Source: Ovis canadensis (Eukaryota; Chordata; Mammalia; Artiodactyla; Bovidae). Taken from it: a stretch of 64,000 bases of DNA. The stretch spans positions 36,372,501 through 36,436,500 of the forward strand of contig NC_091255.1 in the NCBI RefSeq assembly GCF_042477335.2, given 5' to 3'. Position 1 is the first letter of the stretch. Each line of letters starts with the position of its first letter. Shown in pieces: positions 25,375-35,545 of this stretch. Under the pieces are notes generated by a model that saw nothing but the letters and a program-made list of their open reading frames with translations, was not told the origin of the DNA and ran no database searches. A program made the position numbers and the translations under genes.

Positions 25375-25470
25375 GGGTCTTCCTGCTTACCAGCTGGATG
25401 GCCTTAGGCAAGTTACTTAACATCTCAGAGCTTTCTTTGTAAAATGGGAATGATAATTATGTATTGCGTA
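25375..25470 (+). repeat. MIR-like fragment
   Basis: CCAGCTGGATGGCCTTAGGC, AAGTTACTTAACATCTCAGAG and TTTGTAAAATGGGAATGATAA form the conserved MIRb core. Confidence 0.65.
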
Positions 25471-25679
25471 AGCCTGAGTGGAAGTGTTTTATTTTCTCTA
25501 GGTGCTCAATTGGTCTCCTTGTGCCCTTGCATATCCTGTTCCCATGGCACCCTTATCCTGGTAACCTCCAAATCACTCTTCAACTTGAGCTTCATCTCTC
25601 CTGATCCTTGAAGCTTTTTAGCCACTTCCATCCTGCTTTGTTCCTCAAGTAAATGAGAAACCTTCGTTTCTGATTTGAT

Positions 25680-25882
25680 TTGGCTTAGAGGGTAAAGCGT
25701 CCGCCTGTAATGCGGGAGATCCGGGTTCAGTCCCTGAGTAGGGAAGATCCCCTGGAGAAGGAAGTGGCACCTTACTCCAGTACTCTTGCCTGGAAAATCC
25801 CATGGACAGAGGAGCCTGGGAGGCTGAAGTCCATGGGGTCGCAAAGAGTCAGACACAACTGAGAGACTTCACTTTCACTTTA
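25680..25882 (+). mobile_element. Bov-tA SINE
   Basis: The tRNA-like head (GAGGGTAAAGCGTCCGCCTG, B box GGGTTCAGTCCC) is followed by a Bov-A monomer ending GACTTCACTTTCACTTTA. Confidence 0.92.
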
Positions 25883-25997
25883 TTTCAGCAATTGTTTACT
25901 CTGACTCCTCCACTACAATGGGAGTTCTTGAACACTCCCAGGGCTGGGGAGCTGAGTCTGAGTCTTTTCTCACCAGTTTACTGCTAAATCACAGATT

Positions 25998-26166
25998 TTG
26001 AGACCTGGGTTCGATCCCTGGGTCGGGAATATCCCCTGGAGAAGGAAATGGCAACCCACTCCAGTATTCTTGCCCGGAGAATCCCATGGACAGAGGAGCC
26101 TGGTGGGCTACAGTCCACGGGTGGCAAAGAGTCGGACACGCCTGAGCGACTTCACTTTCACTTTCA
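25998..26166 (+). mobile_element. Bov-tA SINE, 5'-truncated
   Basis: Starts within the tRNA-like head at its B box (GGGTTCGATCCC) and continues into a complete Bov-A monomer ending TTTCACTTTC. Confidence 0.9.
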
Positions 26167-26239
26167 GGAGGTGTGGAGCAGATAATGGGGCTTCTCGATA
26201 GAGGCTCTGAAAAGGTCCCCTGAAAATGTCCAAGGAATG

Positions 26240-27330
26240 CTCCACAAATGCCTCCACCTGCTGGCTAGGGTTATCACCTGAAAAACTGGATTCGTCTCAG
26301 TGAGTGTCGAGTCAAAAGACACGACCAAGCCAAACAGTGAGAGAAGGAAGACTTTAAGTAAGGAGAAAACCGGCAAAAAAAAAAAAGAAAAAAGAAAACC
26401 GGCAATTTTTCCCAAAGCTGTGTTTCCCGAACAGCAAAATTAGGAAAGTTTTAAGCTAAAAGTATGTGCATATTCATGAAGCGGTTTGGCTGGGGTTTGC
26501 TTATACATGACAGGGCTTGAGCAGAAGAGAATCCAGCACAGAATAGGGGCAAAAGTCCAAGCTTTCACTGATTGAAATCACAAACGACAGAAGAAAGTTA
26601 ACATCTTCATTCCTTAGGTTCCCACCCGTCTGCAGGTTTTAGCTAGAAGTTACCATTCCCCACCTGTGTGTGGGACCTTTGTTCCCCTAGAGCAACTCAA
26701 AGATAGGATTGTTATGTATATCCCTTGAGGAGGACCTCAGTTTAGTTCAGTTCAGTAGCTCAGCTCAGTCGTGTCCAACTCTTTTCGACCCCATGGACTG
26801 CAGCACACCAGGCTTCCCTGTCCATCACCAACTCCCAGAGATTGCTTAAACTCATGTCCATTGAGTCAGTGATGCCATCCAACCATCTCATCCTCTATTG
26901 TCCCCTTTTCCTCCTGCCTTCTATCTTTCCCAGCATCAGGGTCTTTTCCAATGAGTCAGTTCTTTGCATCAGGTGGCCAAAGTATTGGAGCTTCAGCTTC
27001 AGCATCAGTCCTTCCAATGAATATTCAGGACTGATTTTCTTTGGAATTGACTTGTTTGACATCCTTGTGGTCCAAGGGGCTCTCAAAAGTCTTTTCCAAC
27101 ACCACAGTTCAATCGAGGAGGACCCAGGACTCTTGTTTTGTCACTGAACTGTTGCTTCTAAATGCTTTGACTCTGTTCTTGCATTCTTTTGTTCCTCTAA
27201 GATTTTAATTACTGAGATCTGTTCTAGGGTAAACATTGTAGCCAGGCTTGGATCACAAAATGGCTTCTTTTGTCAAGAAAGCCATGTGGGGTTCTCTCTT
27301 TCCAGGACCCCTACCCTATCTGCTGGTAGG
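26240..27330. mobile_element. Candidate old retroviral-type LTR fragment, split by BovB
   Basis: The sequence on both sides of the BovB piece at 26742-27111 looks like one older unit, since the flanks share GAGGAGGACC as a target-site duplication. The composition, with GGATTCGTCTCAGTGAGTG and long low-GC stretches, reminds me of a ruminant endogenous-retrovirus LTR, but no coding region, clear termini or primer-binding site were identified. Confidence 0.3.
26742..27111 (-). mobile_element. BovB 3'-end fragment with target-site duplication
   Basis: The minus-oriented 3' end of BovB, from the CAGTTCAGTAGCTCAG tail to about 27111. GAGGAGGACC flanks it at about 26728-26737 and 27115-27124. Confidence 0.88.
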
Positions 27331-27429
27331 ATGAGAGCTCATCATTGTTTTAATTTTTGAGTTTATGCCAGTGGTTCTCAAATTACAGTCCTTGGAACAA
27401 CAACAGCAGCACCTGCGGACTTCATGGGT

Positions 27430-27639
27430 GTGTGTGATGTCGTGTCCAACTCTTTGTGACCCCATGGACTATATGTAGCCCACCAGGCTCCTCTGTCCAT
27501 GGGATTCTCCAGGCAAGAATACTGGAGTGGGTTGCCATTTCCTCCTCTAGGGAATCTTTCTGGCCCTGGAATGGAACCCACATGTCCTGTGTTTCCTTCA
27601 TGTGGATTCTTTACCCCTGAGCCACAAGGGAAGCCCCAG
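27430..27639 (-). mobile_element. Bov-tA SINE
   Basis: A Bov-A monomer in minus orientation (GGCTCCTCTGTCCATGGG) and tRNA-like head ending AAGGGAAGCCCC. Confidence 0.9.
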
Positions 27640-27942
27640 GGGACTTCATAGCAATGCAGATTCTCTAGTCCCACACTAGATCTCTGGTGCTGAAGATGGG
27701 GCCTGATGAGACGCTTAACAAACCCACTAAGATATTTTGATATGTGCTAAAGTTTTAGAACTACTGGCTGAAGCCTTTCATTTGTAATATCCAGACATCC
27801 TACATATAGAAAACTTTTAAAGTATTATTATTTTTTCAGATTATTATTTTTTAAGATTAACAATCTTAATTTTTAGAACAGTTTTAGATTTATAGGAAAA
27901 TTATAAAGACACTATGAGAGTTCCCACATCCAATTTCCTTTT

Positions 27943-28407
27943 CAGTTCAGTTCAGTCACTCAGTCACATCCGACTCTTTGTGACCCCATGGACTGCAGCT
28001 CGTCAGGCCCCCACCCCACCCCCACCCCCATCCATCACCAACTCCCTGAATTTACTCAAACTCATGTCCATTGAGTCGGTGGTGCCAACCAACCATCTCA
28101 TCCTCTGTTGTCCCCTTCTCCTCCTGCCGTCAATCTTTCCCAGCATCAGGCTCTTTTCAAATGAGTCAGTTCTTCACATCAGGTAGCCAAAGTATTGGAG
28201 TTTCAACTACAGCATCAGTCCTTCCCATGAATATTCAGGACTGATTTCCTTTAGGATGGATTGGTTGGATCTCCTTGCTATCCAAGGGACTCTCAAGAGT
28301 CTTCTCCAGCACCCCAGTTCAAAAGCATCAGCTCTTTGGCGCTCAGTTTTCTTCACAGTCCAACTCTCACATCCATACATGACTACTGGAAAAACCATTT
28401 CCTTCAT
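27943..28407 (-). mobile_element. BovB 3'-end fragment
   Basis: The minus-oriented BovB 3' end, beginning with its CAGTTCAGTTCAGTCACTC tail and truncated at about 28407 within the last part of ORF2. A GC-rich CCCCACCCC expansion lies at 28010-28030. Confidence 0.9.
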
Positions 28408-28499
28408 TATTAATATCTTACATTAATATTGATGGGGATAGAATAAGATAGTTATACAGGTAGTTGTAGACGTCCCAGTAGGGAACTATAGATAGAGAA

Positions 28500-29030
28500 G
28501 GGAACATAGAAAACTTTGGGAGACCACGGTAGGTTGATGATCACTCAAGAAAGTTATTGGAACATTGTTCAGTGAAGCAGGTTTATGGTTTATAAAACCA
28601 TAAACAAAACCACAAGGCCATTAGATGGGAGAAAAATGTCACTACCCTTTTACTAAATGCATAATCCTAGTTTGACCTCAGAGGGTCAGACACTTTCCTG
28701 CCTAATATGAAGGAGGAGCTAGTGATGCATATCTGCACCTATGTCTTCTTGAAGAAGGTGGTCTTTTCCTCTCCCCCTTTTTCATTATAAAATTGTAGCC
28801 CATTCAATCCCTGGGACAGAGTTTCCCAGCTGCCCAGAAGCATCTCTTACAATAAATCTACTTGCCTATCACTTTGCTTCTCCCTGAATTTCCTCTGCAC
28901 TGAGACACAAAGAACCTAAACCTCAGTGAGTCCAGACATCAGGTGAGTGATTCCAATTAAAAGATTGTGGGTTCAAGTCCCAGACTTGGTTTTGGCTGGG
29001 TCTGAGTCCCAATCTGAGGTAAACGGTTTC
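28500..29030 (+). mobile_element. Candidate retroviral-type LTR remnant
   Basis: The order of elements fits an LTR: TATA-like ATTATAAAAT at about 28786, a poly(A) hexamer AATAAA near 28852, then a TCACTTTGCTTCTCCCTGAA U5-like stretch and a TGTGGGTTCAAGTCCCAGAC block. No viral genes follow, so it would be a solo or decayed copy. A perfect 11-bp hairpin lies at 28581-28605. Confidence 0.4.
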
Positions 29031-29790
29031 AATATGATATATTGATATTGTTACAATTAATGAACAAATATTAATGCATTATTGACATCCATACTTTTCC
29101 AGATTTCTTTCATTTTTCTATGAAGTTTTTTTTGCTCTTTCAGGATCCCATCCAGGAATTGCATTCACTTGTGGTTTCTCCTCAGGCTCCTCTTGGCTGT
29201 CATGGTTTCTCTAACTCTCCTTGTTTTTGGTGACCTGGGCAGTTTTGAGAAGTACTGGCTAGGTATTTTGTGGAATGTCCTTCTATTGTTTGTGTTTTTT
29301 CTCTTTTATCATGACTGGAGTGAGGTTGTGGGTTTTGGGGAGGCAGACCACACAGGCAACTGTCATTCATCACATTATGTCAAAGGTGCTGCCGCATACA
29401 TACTGTCTGTCAAAATGACATCACTGTTGATATTGACCTTGATCACCAGTCTGTCAGGTTTCTCTGTAGAAAATTTATTAGAATTTTTCCCTCCTTTCCA
29501 CAGTGCATTCTTTGGAAGGAAATCCCTACGTACAGCGTACATTTAAGGAATGGAGAGTTAGACTCCACTTCCTTGAGGGAGAAAAATCTATATAAATTAT
29601 TTGGAATTCCACATGGGAGATTTGTTTGCCCCATTTATTTATTTATTCAACCATTTATTTCTATCTATGGAAACATGGATATTTATTTTATACTTTGAGT
29701 TATAATCCAATATACTTTATTTTGTTGTTTATAATGTTCTAACTCTGGCCTTTGAGAACTCTTTTACTAGATTTCTATGTTTTCTTTATT
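29031..29790. other. AT-rich intergenic DNA, nothing recognised
   Basis: No gene or clear repeat. It may include old L1-derived sequence. The open frame at 29169-29546 is hydrophobic but has no recognisable family and no splice context. Confidence 0.35.
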
Positions 29791-29792
29791 TG

Positions 29793-29907
29793 TTTGGCCA
29801 CACTGCCCAGCTTGTGGGATGTTAGTTTCCTGATGAGGGATTGGCCTGAGCCCTCAGCAGGGGGAGTGACAGAGTCCTATCCACTGGATTGCCAGGGCAT
29901 TCCCGAT
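29793..29907 (-). mobile_element. CHR-type SINE
   Basis: The complement of a CHR SINE, ending in the inverted head (CACTGGATTGCCAGGGCATTCC). Confidence 0.75.
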
Positions 29908-29964
29908 TTCTATGTTTTCTTGACATATCCTCATCAAATCTTTTTTAAATCAAATTATTTGTTT

Positions 29965-30066
29965 TGTGAGCTGGATTCGACTTTTGAGATCTTTCCCAGA
30001 CCAGGGATCAAACCCTGGCCACAGCAGTGGAGGCACAGAGTCCTAACCACTGGACAGTCAGGGAAG
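29965..30066 (-). mobile_element. CHR-type SINE, head-to-head with the next
   Basis: The inverted B box (AGGGATCAAACCCTGG) and inverted head (CACTGGACAGTCAGGGAAGTC) mark a minus-oriented CHR SINE. Its head abuts the head of a plus-oriented one. Confidence 0.85.
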
Positions 30067-30225
30067 TCCCTAACCGTCCAGTGGTTAAGACTTCACCTTC
30101 CAATGCAGAGGGTGCTGCATTGATTCCTCGTTGGAGAACTAAGATCCCAGATGCCTGACAGCCAAAAACATACAACAGAAACAATACTGTAACAAATTCA
30201 AACAAGGCTTTAAAAAATTCTTTTA
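30066..30225 (+). mobile_element. CHR-type SINE, head-to-head with the previous
   Basis: It starts CCCTAACCGTCCAGTGGTTAAG, carries a diverged B box (TGATTCCTCG) and ends in an A-rich tail. Confidence 0.82.
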
Positions 30226-30429
30226 AATATTTTGTTTCTTTACCTTTTGCCAATATAAGATGCTCCAGGCTCATTTTGTGTATTTTCTGCCCTAGTCCTA
30301 GTGTCAGCTATTTCTCCAAGGAGCCCTAGTTTGTTTTATTGAAGAATGGTATTAGAAACTAAAACCTGAGCACTGGCTGTGCCTGATGCCATTACAGTGC
30401 CATTACTTCTAGACTCTCTCAGCAGGAGT

Positions 30430-31642
30430 GCATGTATTAACTTGTTCTGTAAGTTTTAAGGGTTTTGACAAATGCATTATATCAATAGCATTATACAAAA
30501 TATTCTCATCACCGCCCCCCTCAACCCCCACCAAAGAAGATCCTCTGTATTTCACCTGTTCAGCCATCCCTGGCAACTACTGGTCTGCCTATTGTCTCTG
30601 TATTTCTGCCTTTTCCAGAATTTATATAGTTGGAATCATAAAGGAATGTAGCCTCTTCAGACTGGCTTCTTTGACTTAACAATATTCATTTAAGTTTCAT
30701 CAATATCTTTTTAATCCTTGATAACATTTGATTATTGAACAATATTCCATTTTATGAATGTACCGCAGTTTGTTGTTCATTCTTTCATGTGTTGAAGGAC
30801 ATCTTGGTTGCTTCCAGTTTTTGGTGATGATGAATAAAGTTGCTATAAATGTTTGTGTGCATTTTTTTTAATATATAGACATTTGTTTTCAAATCAGTTA
30901 ATACCTAGGACTACGACTGCTCAATTGATTGGTAAGACTGTTTAGCTTTGTAAGAAATTGCCAAGCTCTTTTTTCCCCATGTAGCTTATTGCAGAATATT
31001 GAGTAGAGTTCCCTGTGCTATACAGTCATTCTTGTTGATAACCTATGTTATATACAGTATTGTTAATTATAGTTGACATTTTGTATATTAGATCCCCAAA
31101 ACTTATTCATCTTATAGTTGGCAATTTAAACCCTTGTATATATTATATTCTTTAGTGAGGTGTCTATTCAGGTCTTTCCCCCATTTTTAATTGGATTGGT
31201 TAGCTTTCCGGTTGTTGAGTTTAAGTTATTTGTATATTTTGGATAACAGTCATTTATCAGATATGTTTTTTGACTATTTACTCCCAGTCTATGACTTGTC
31301 TTTTCATTCTCTTAATAGTATCTTTTATAGAGCAGAAGGTTTTAATTATAATAAAGTCTAACATTAATTTTTTCTTTCATGGATCATGTTTTTGGCGTTG
31401 TAACTAAAAACTTATTGCCAAACCTAAGGTTGCCTAGATTATCTCCTACATTTTTTTTTCAGAAATTCTGTAGTTTAGGTCTATGATTTACACTCAGGTC
31501 TATGATCTTTTTTGAGTGTGAATGATGTAAGGTCTGTTTCATTTTTACATATGGATATCAGTTGTTTCAACAACTTTTGTTGAAAACAGTAGCCTATCTC
31601 CATTGAATTAACTGTCTTTGCTTCTGTTGTCAAAAATCAGTT
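30430..31642 (-). mobile_element. L1 3'-region fragments, minus orientation
   Basis: Characteristic L1 3' sequence on the complement: AAGGACATCTTGGTTGCTTCC at about 30795, TGAATAAAGTTGCTATAAATG at 30831, and TTTTGGATAACAGTCATTTATC at about 31235. It is old and discontinuous. Confidence 0.75.
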
Positions 31643-31983
31643 GAGGGCTTCTCTGGTGGCTCAGTGGTAAAGAATTCTCCTGCCAACGCAGGAGACATGA
31701 GTTCAATTCCAGATCCAGGAAGATCGCACATGCTGCAGAGCAACTGAGCCCATGCAGCACCACTATTGCACCTGAGCTCTAGAACCTGGGAACCACAACT
31801 ACTGAGCCCACATGCCGCCACAACTACTAAAGTCTGCACACCTGAGTTCCACAACTCAAGAAACCACTGCAATGAGAAGTCCACACATGGCAACTAGACA
31901 GTAGCCCCTGCTCCCTGAAACTAGAGAAAAGCCCAAGTAGCAACGAAGGCTCAGCACAGCCAAAAATAAAAAATAAATTGTTT
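31643..31983 (+). mobile_element. Long CHR-type SINE inserted beside L1 sequence
   Basis: The head GAGGGCTTCTCTGGTGGCTC, B box AGTTCAATTCCAG and a long AACTACTGAGCCC-type body lead to an A-rich tail. AAAAATCAGTT flanks both ends (31632-31642 and about 31985-31995). Confidence 0.88.
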
Positions 31984-32019
31984 AAAAAATCAGTTAACTC
32001 AGGGAAAAAGCCAACATTT

Positions 32020-32114
32020 TATAACTATAAATGGAATATAACCTATAAAAATTTTTAAATCACTATGTTGTACACCCAAAACTAATATGGTAAATCAACT
32101 ATACCTCAATTTTT
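32020..32114 (+). mobile_element. L1 3'-terminal fragment, plus orientation
   Basis: A stretch with CACTATGTTGTACACCC, AACTAATATGG and AAATCAACTATACCTCAA resembles the extreme 3' end of a mammalian L1. It is interrupted by a BovB piece at 32115. Confidence 0.65.
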
Positions 32115-32330
32115 CAGTTCAGTTCAGTCTCACAGTGTCTGACTCTTTTCGACCTCATGGACTACTGCACGCCTGGCTTCCCTGTCCATCACCAACTTCT
32201 GGAGCTTGCTCAGACTCATGTCTATTGAGTTGGTGATGCCATCCCACCAACTCATCCTCTGTTGTCCCCTTCTCTTCCTGCCTTCAGTCTTTCCTAGCAT
32301 CAGGGTCTTTTCCAATGAATCAGTTCAAAA
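32115..32330 (-). mobile_element. BovB 3'-end fragment with target-site duplication
   Basis: The minus-oriented BovB tail, about 215 bp. CCTCAATTTTT occurs at 32104-32114 and again from 32333, giving a clean target-site duplication. Confidence 0.9.
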
Positions 32331-32944
32331 CACCTCAATTTTTTAAAAGTTGAAAAATTCAGTCAATAATTGTGTGAGCCCATTTCCGCTGATCTGTGTG
32401 TGTGTGTTTTTACCAGTACCACACTGTGTTGATTGTCATAGACTTTTTTTTTTTTTCCTGAGTGTGAATGTCCTGAGACAAATGTGAGAGGAGTGGAGGA
32501 GGGGAAGTACAAAGATGGCCCCAGGTCTGAGAGAAGGGGTGAAACCACATCGAGAGGAGGGTAGACGGTACAGAAGCCTGGAGGACACCGGATTGTGCCT
32601 TTTCTGCACCTCTGCCTGGGGTGGCCTAGATATCAACGGATTCATATCGGCTGCCAGGCCCCACACCTGAAGTGCTCAGACTCCACCTGGTGGCAGGTAA
32701 ACAGAATCCTCCATCCTCGCCTAGAAGAGAACCCGTAGGGATTCCCGGAGCAGGCCAATGGCCCACCACAGGCATGCTACATACCCCTACTGGCCTTCTA
32801 GACAGAAAAGAAGGCCCAGGTGTTTTGTACTCCATGAAGGATTCCACTGGAGTTCAAGGTCCTGGCCCTACCAGGGGCTAGTGGAACTCAACACTTCTTT
32901 AATCATGAAAGCTCCTCTCCCACTGGAAGGGATTTTTTTAAAAG
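32331..32944. other. Intergenic DNA, nothing recognised
   Basis: Contains a T-run at about 32444-32457; no exon or repeat family recognised. Confidence 0.35.
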
Positions 32945-33043
32945 CCACACTGCATGGTATGCAGAATGTCTCCAACCAGGGATCAAACATGGGTCCCCTG
33001 CATTGAAAGTAGGAACCTTAACCACTGGACAACCAGGAAAGTC
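32945..33043 (-). mobile_element. CHR-type SINE fragment
   Basis: Inverted B box (AGGGATCAAACATGGG) and inverted head ending CCACTGGACAACCAGGAAAGTCC. Confidence 0.8.
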
Positions 33044-33489
33044 CCGGAAAGGACTTTTTTACATAAAGTATGCTTCGGCCCTGCTTGTGTCACGTGCTCA
33101 TGCCTGAACAAGTCTCGGTAGCCAGGGGAGAGGAAACGTGCTAACTGGCTGCTTCTGGTTCATACACTTCCCCAGAATGTACCGTGTGAACCTAGAATGA
33201 TGGGCGGGTGGGTCCCTAGAAGGAAACTTGGTGCTAGTGCCAGAAGAGGGGGGAATGGGTGGGGAACTGGTTAAAATTCTTGCTGTCCACTCCCCCGCCC
33301 GATCAGAAGCCTCAGTGCCTGTTCAGCCCTGCCTGGTTGCCTGCAGTGTGGCCTCTATGTGTCCCTCCTGCCCCACACCCCTTTTTCCATATCAGCTAAG
33401 ATTCCCTTTCATAGCTCTCCAGATAGGCCTACTTCCCTCTTCACTGTGCCTGTACTTCCACCATCTCCCCAAAGGGTCACTCACGCCTC

Positions 33490-33622
33490 GCAAGATCCCC
33501 TGCAGGAGGGCGTGGCAACCCACTACAGTATTCTTGCCTAGAGAATCCCTATGGACAGAGGAGCTTAGCGGGCTACAGTCCATAGCGTTGCAAAGAGTCA
33601 GACACAACTGTAGCGATTTAGC
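33490..33622 (+). mobile_element. Bov-A/Bov-tA SINE, 5'-truncated
   Basis: A single Bov-A monomer: GATCCCCTGCAGGAGGGCG, then CCCACTACAGTATTCTTGCC, then GTTGCAAAGAGTCAGACAC. Confidence 0.88.
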
Positions 33623-33859
33623 GTACATATGCCTTGCCTCTTAGCCTGGCCAAATTCTACCTGATTTTTAAGGAATAGTCTAAGTGCCTCTCCTCCATGA
33701 ACCCTTTCCTAACAGCCAGGTGAGTGACGTAAGGAGGACTGAAGGAAGGTCAAGGCCATCTGATGTGGAGCTTTAATAAAGGAGTGAAAGAGAAAGATCT
33801 AAGGATTCCTCTAGCCTTCCAGAAAAGGATCTTTGGGCAAAATCAACACCAATCACATT

Positions 33860-34002
33860 GAAGTTTCTTATTTTTTAATTTCCATTTATTTTTTGGTCTC
33901 GCTGCATGGCTTGTACAACCTCAGTTCCCCGGTCGTGGATTGAACCCTGGCCACGGCAGTGAAAGCCTGGAATGCCAACCACTAGGCCACCTGGGGACAT
34001 TC
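33860..34002 (-). mobile_element. CHR-type SINE
   Basis: Poly(T)-rich start, an inverted body (GTCTCGCTGCATGGCTTG), inverted B box (GTGGATTGAACCCTGG) and inverted head (CCACTAGGCCACCTGGGGAC). Confidence 0.8.
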
Positions 34003-34937
34003 CTTAATCATTTTTAAATTGAAAGTATTTTTGTTTTTCACAAAGATGTTTACTGCAGCATTCATTGTAATGGCAAAAACTGGAAGCTGTCCAAATGCCC
34101 TGCACTCAAGAATAAATTGAAGCATTTAAGATTCTTTCAGCAGTAAGTGACAGAAACCCAGCTCAAACTAGCTTAAGCACAAAAGAGAATTCAGTGGTTC
34201 CGGAAACTGGGCAGTGCAAGGGGCTTAAGTGATGTTGGCAGGCCCTCTCCATCTCTTGCTTCTGTCTGCTTCTCTCCTGTGTGAGGTTCATTTTCTTCCA
34301 CTATTGACCAGGAGAAGGGAGGCCAAGATGCAGATGGCTCCTGATTTATTTTATTCCTGCTTTGTGACCTTGAAAGAAAGAGAAAGCTGTTCTTTCCCAG
34401 AGACCCAAGGCAGGAGGCTGTCCCAGCATGGGTGAGGAGATCATTCCTGGGCCAGTCTCTGTGGTCCAAGGAATGGCATCCTGTAATTGATTGAATCCGA
34501 CTCCAGTGGCCAGGAGGAGGTTGCTGGTGTTGGCTGTCCCACCGGAACCACATGGAGCGGGGTGGGGGAATGAAGATTTTCCCAGGAGACTTTACTGTTG
34601 TTACCAGGATGGCAAAATCTAGTTGGTGCAACATTACATTCCAGGAAAAAGTACAGTTACACAGACTGTGTAATAACATGGCAAATAGTTATGAAGCAAT
34701 GCTAGAAGAAGGCAGAAAACAGTATTGAAACTATGCTGGCACCTTTGGAAGATGGAAAAATAGAACATTTTTGCTTGTTGTGAAAGAATGTATCATCATA
34801 TTTAAAACCTTCGGTGCCTTTGCAAAAACATTTGTACAATACATAAAATGTATTTGTGCAGAAATAATGTGGCACACATGACAAAGTATGATTTTTCAGA
34901 ACTCAGTTTCTTTTTGGAATGAGATGGGGGCATAACG
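34003..34937. other. Old repeat-like sequence, L1-related at its ends
   Basis: AAGATGTTTACTGCAGCATTC (about 34043) and TGTGTAATAACATGGCAAATA (about 34668) resemble parts of an old L1 3' region in plus orientation. The segment between begins with CAGAAACCCAGCTCAAACTA, which looks like another old interspersed repeat that I cannot name. No gene. Confidence 0.4.
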
Positions 34938-35129
34938 AGGGTTTCCCTGGTGGCTCAGAAGGTAAAGAATCTGCCTGCAATGCAGGAAACCCAGGTTTGA
35001 TTCCTGGGTCAGGAAGATCCCCTAGAGAAGGGAATGGCTACCCACTCCAGGATTCTTGTCTAGAGAATTCCATGGACACAGGAGCCTGGAAAGAGTCAGA
35101 CATGACTAAGCGACTAACACTTTAACTTT
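34938..35129 (+). mobile_element. Bov-tA SINE
   Basis: The tRNA-like head (GGGTTTCCCTGGTGGCTCAG, B box) and a Bov-A monomer with a short internal deletion, ending CGACTAACACTTT. Confidence 0.93.
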
Positions 35130-35545
35130 TGGGGCATAAGTCATACTTTTCATCTTTGTGGTTGCTTTGAGCAGGGGACCCAATGGAACCTGTTTGTCAT
35201 GAGTGCTACATCCTCACTGTAGGTCCAGGGAACTTGAGTTTCCCAAAACACATTGGCTTGCCTCCAGGAGTAGGGGAACTCTCTCCTCAACAGGCGGGCA
35301 GGTGAAAAGCCTCCAGGTAGGTCTCTCATAAGGATAGAGAGAGGACAAGGAAATAAACTCAGGCAAGCCAGGAAGACCAGGTAAAAGTCCACAGATAACC
35401 CAGCCCACCTAATTCCTATTTTCCTGCTTACATCCCCACACAGACCTGCGGCAATTCAGGTAACCAAGTGCCAACACGTTTGTAGCTAACAACCAGCGCT
35501 TTGGGGTTAGTTGTCTATTTTTCTTTTGCCCTCTCTATGTGGCTT
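35130..35545. other. Intergenic DNA, nothing recognised
   Basis: No gene or ruminant repeat recognised between the SINE and the BovB 3' end. Confidence 0.4.

Noticed and set aside
25680-25760. tRNA gene
   Set aside because: The A- and B-box-like sequence is the tRNA-derived head of a Bov-tA SINE; the same applies at 34940, 47465 and 55740.
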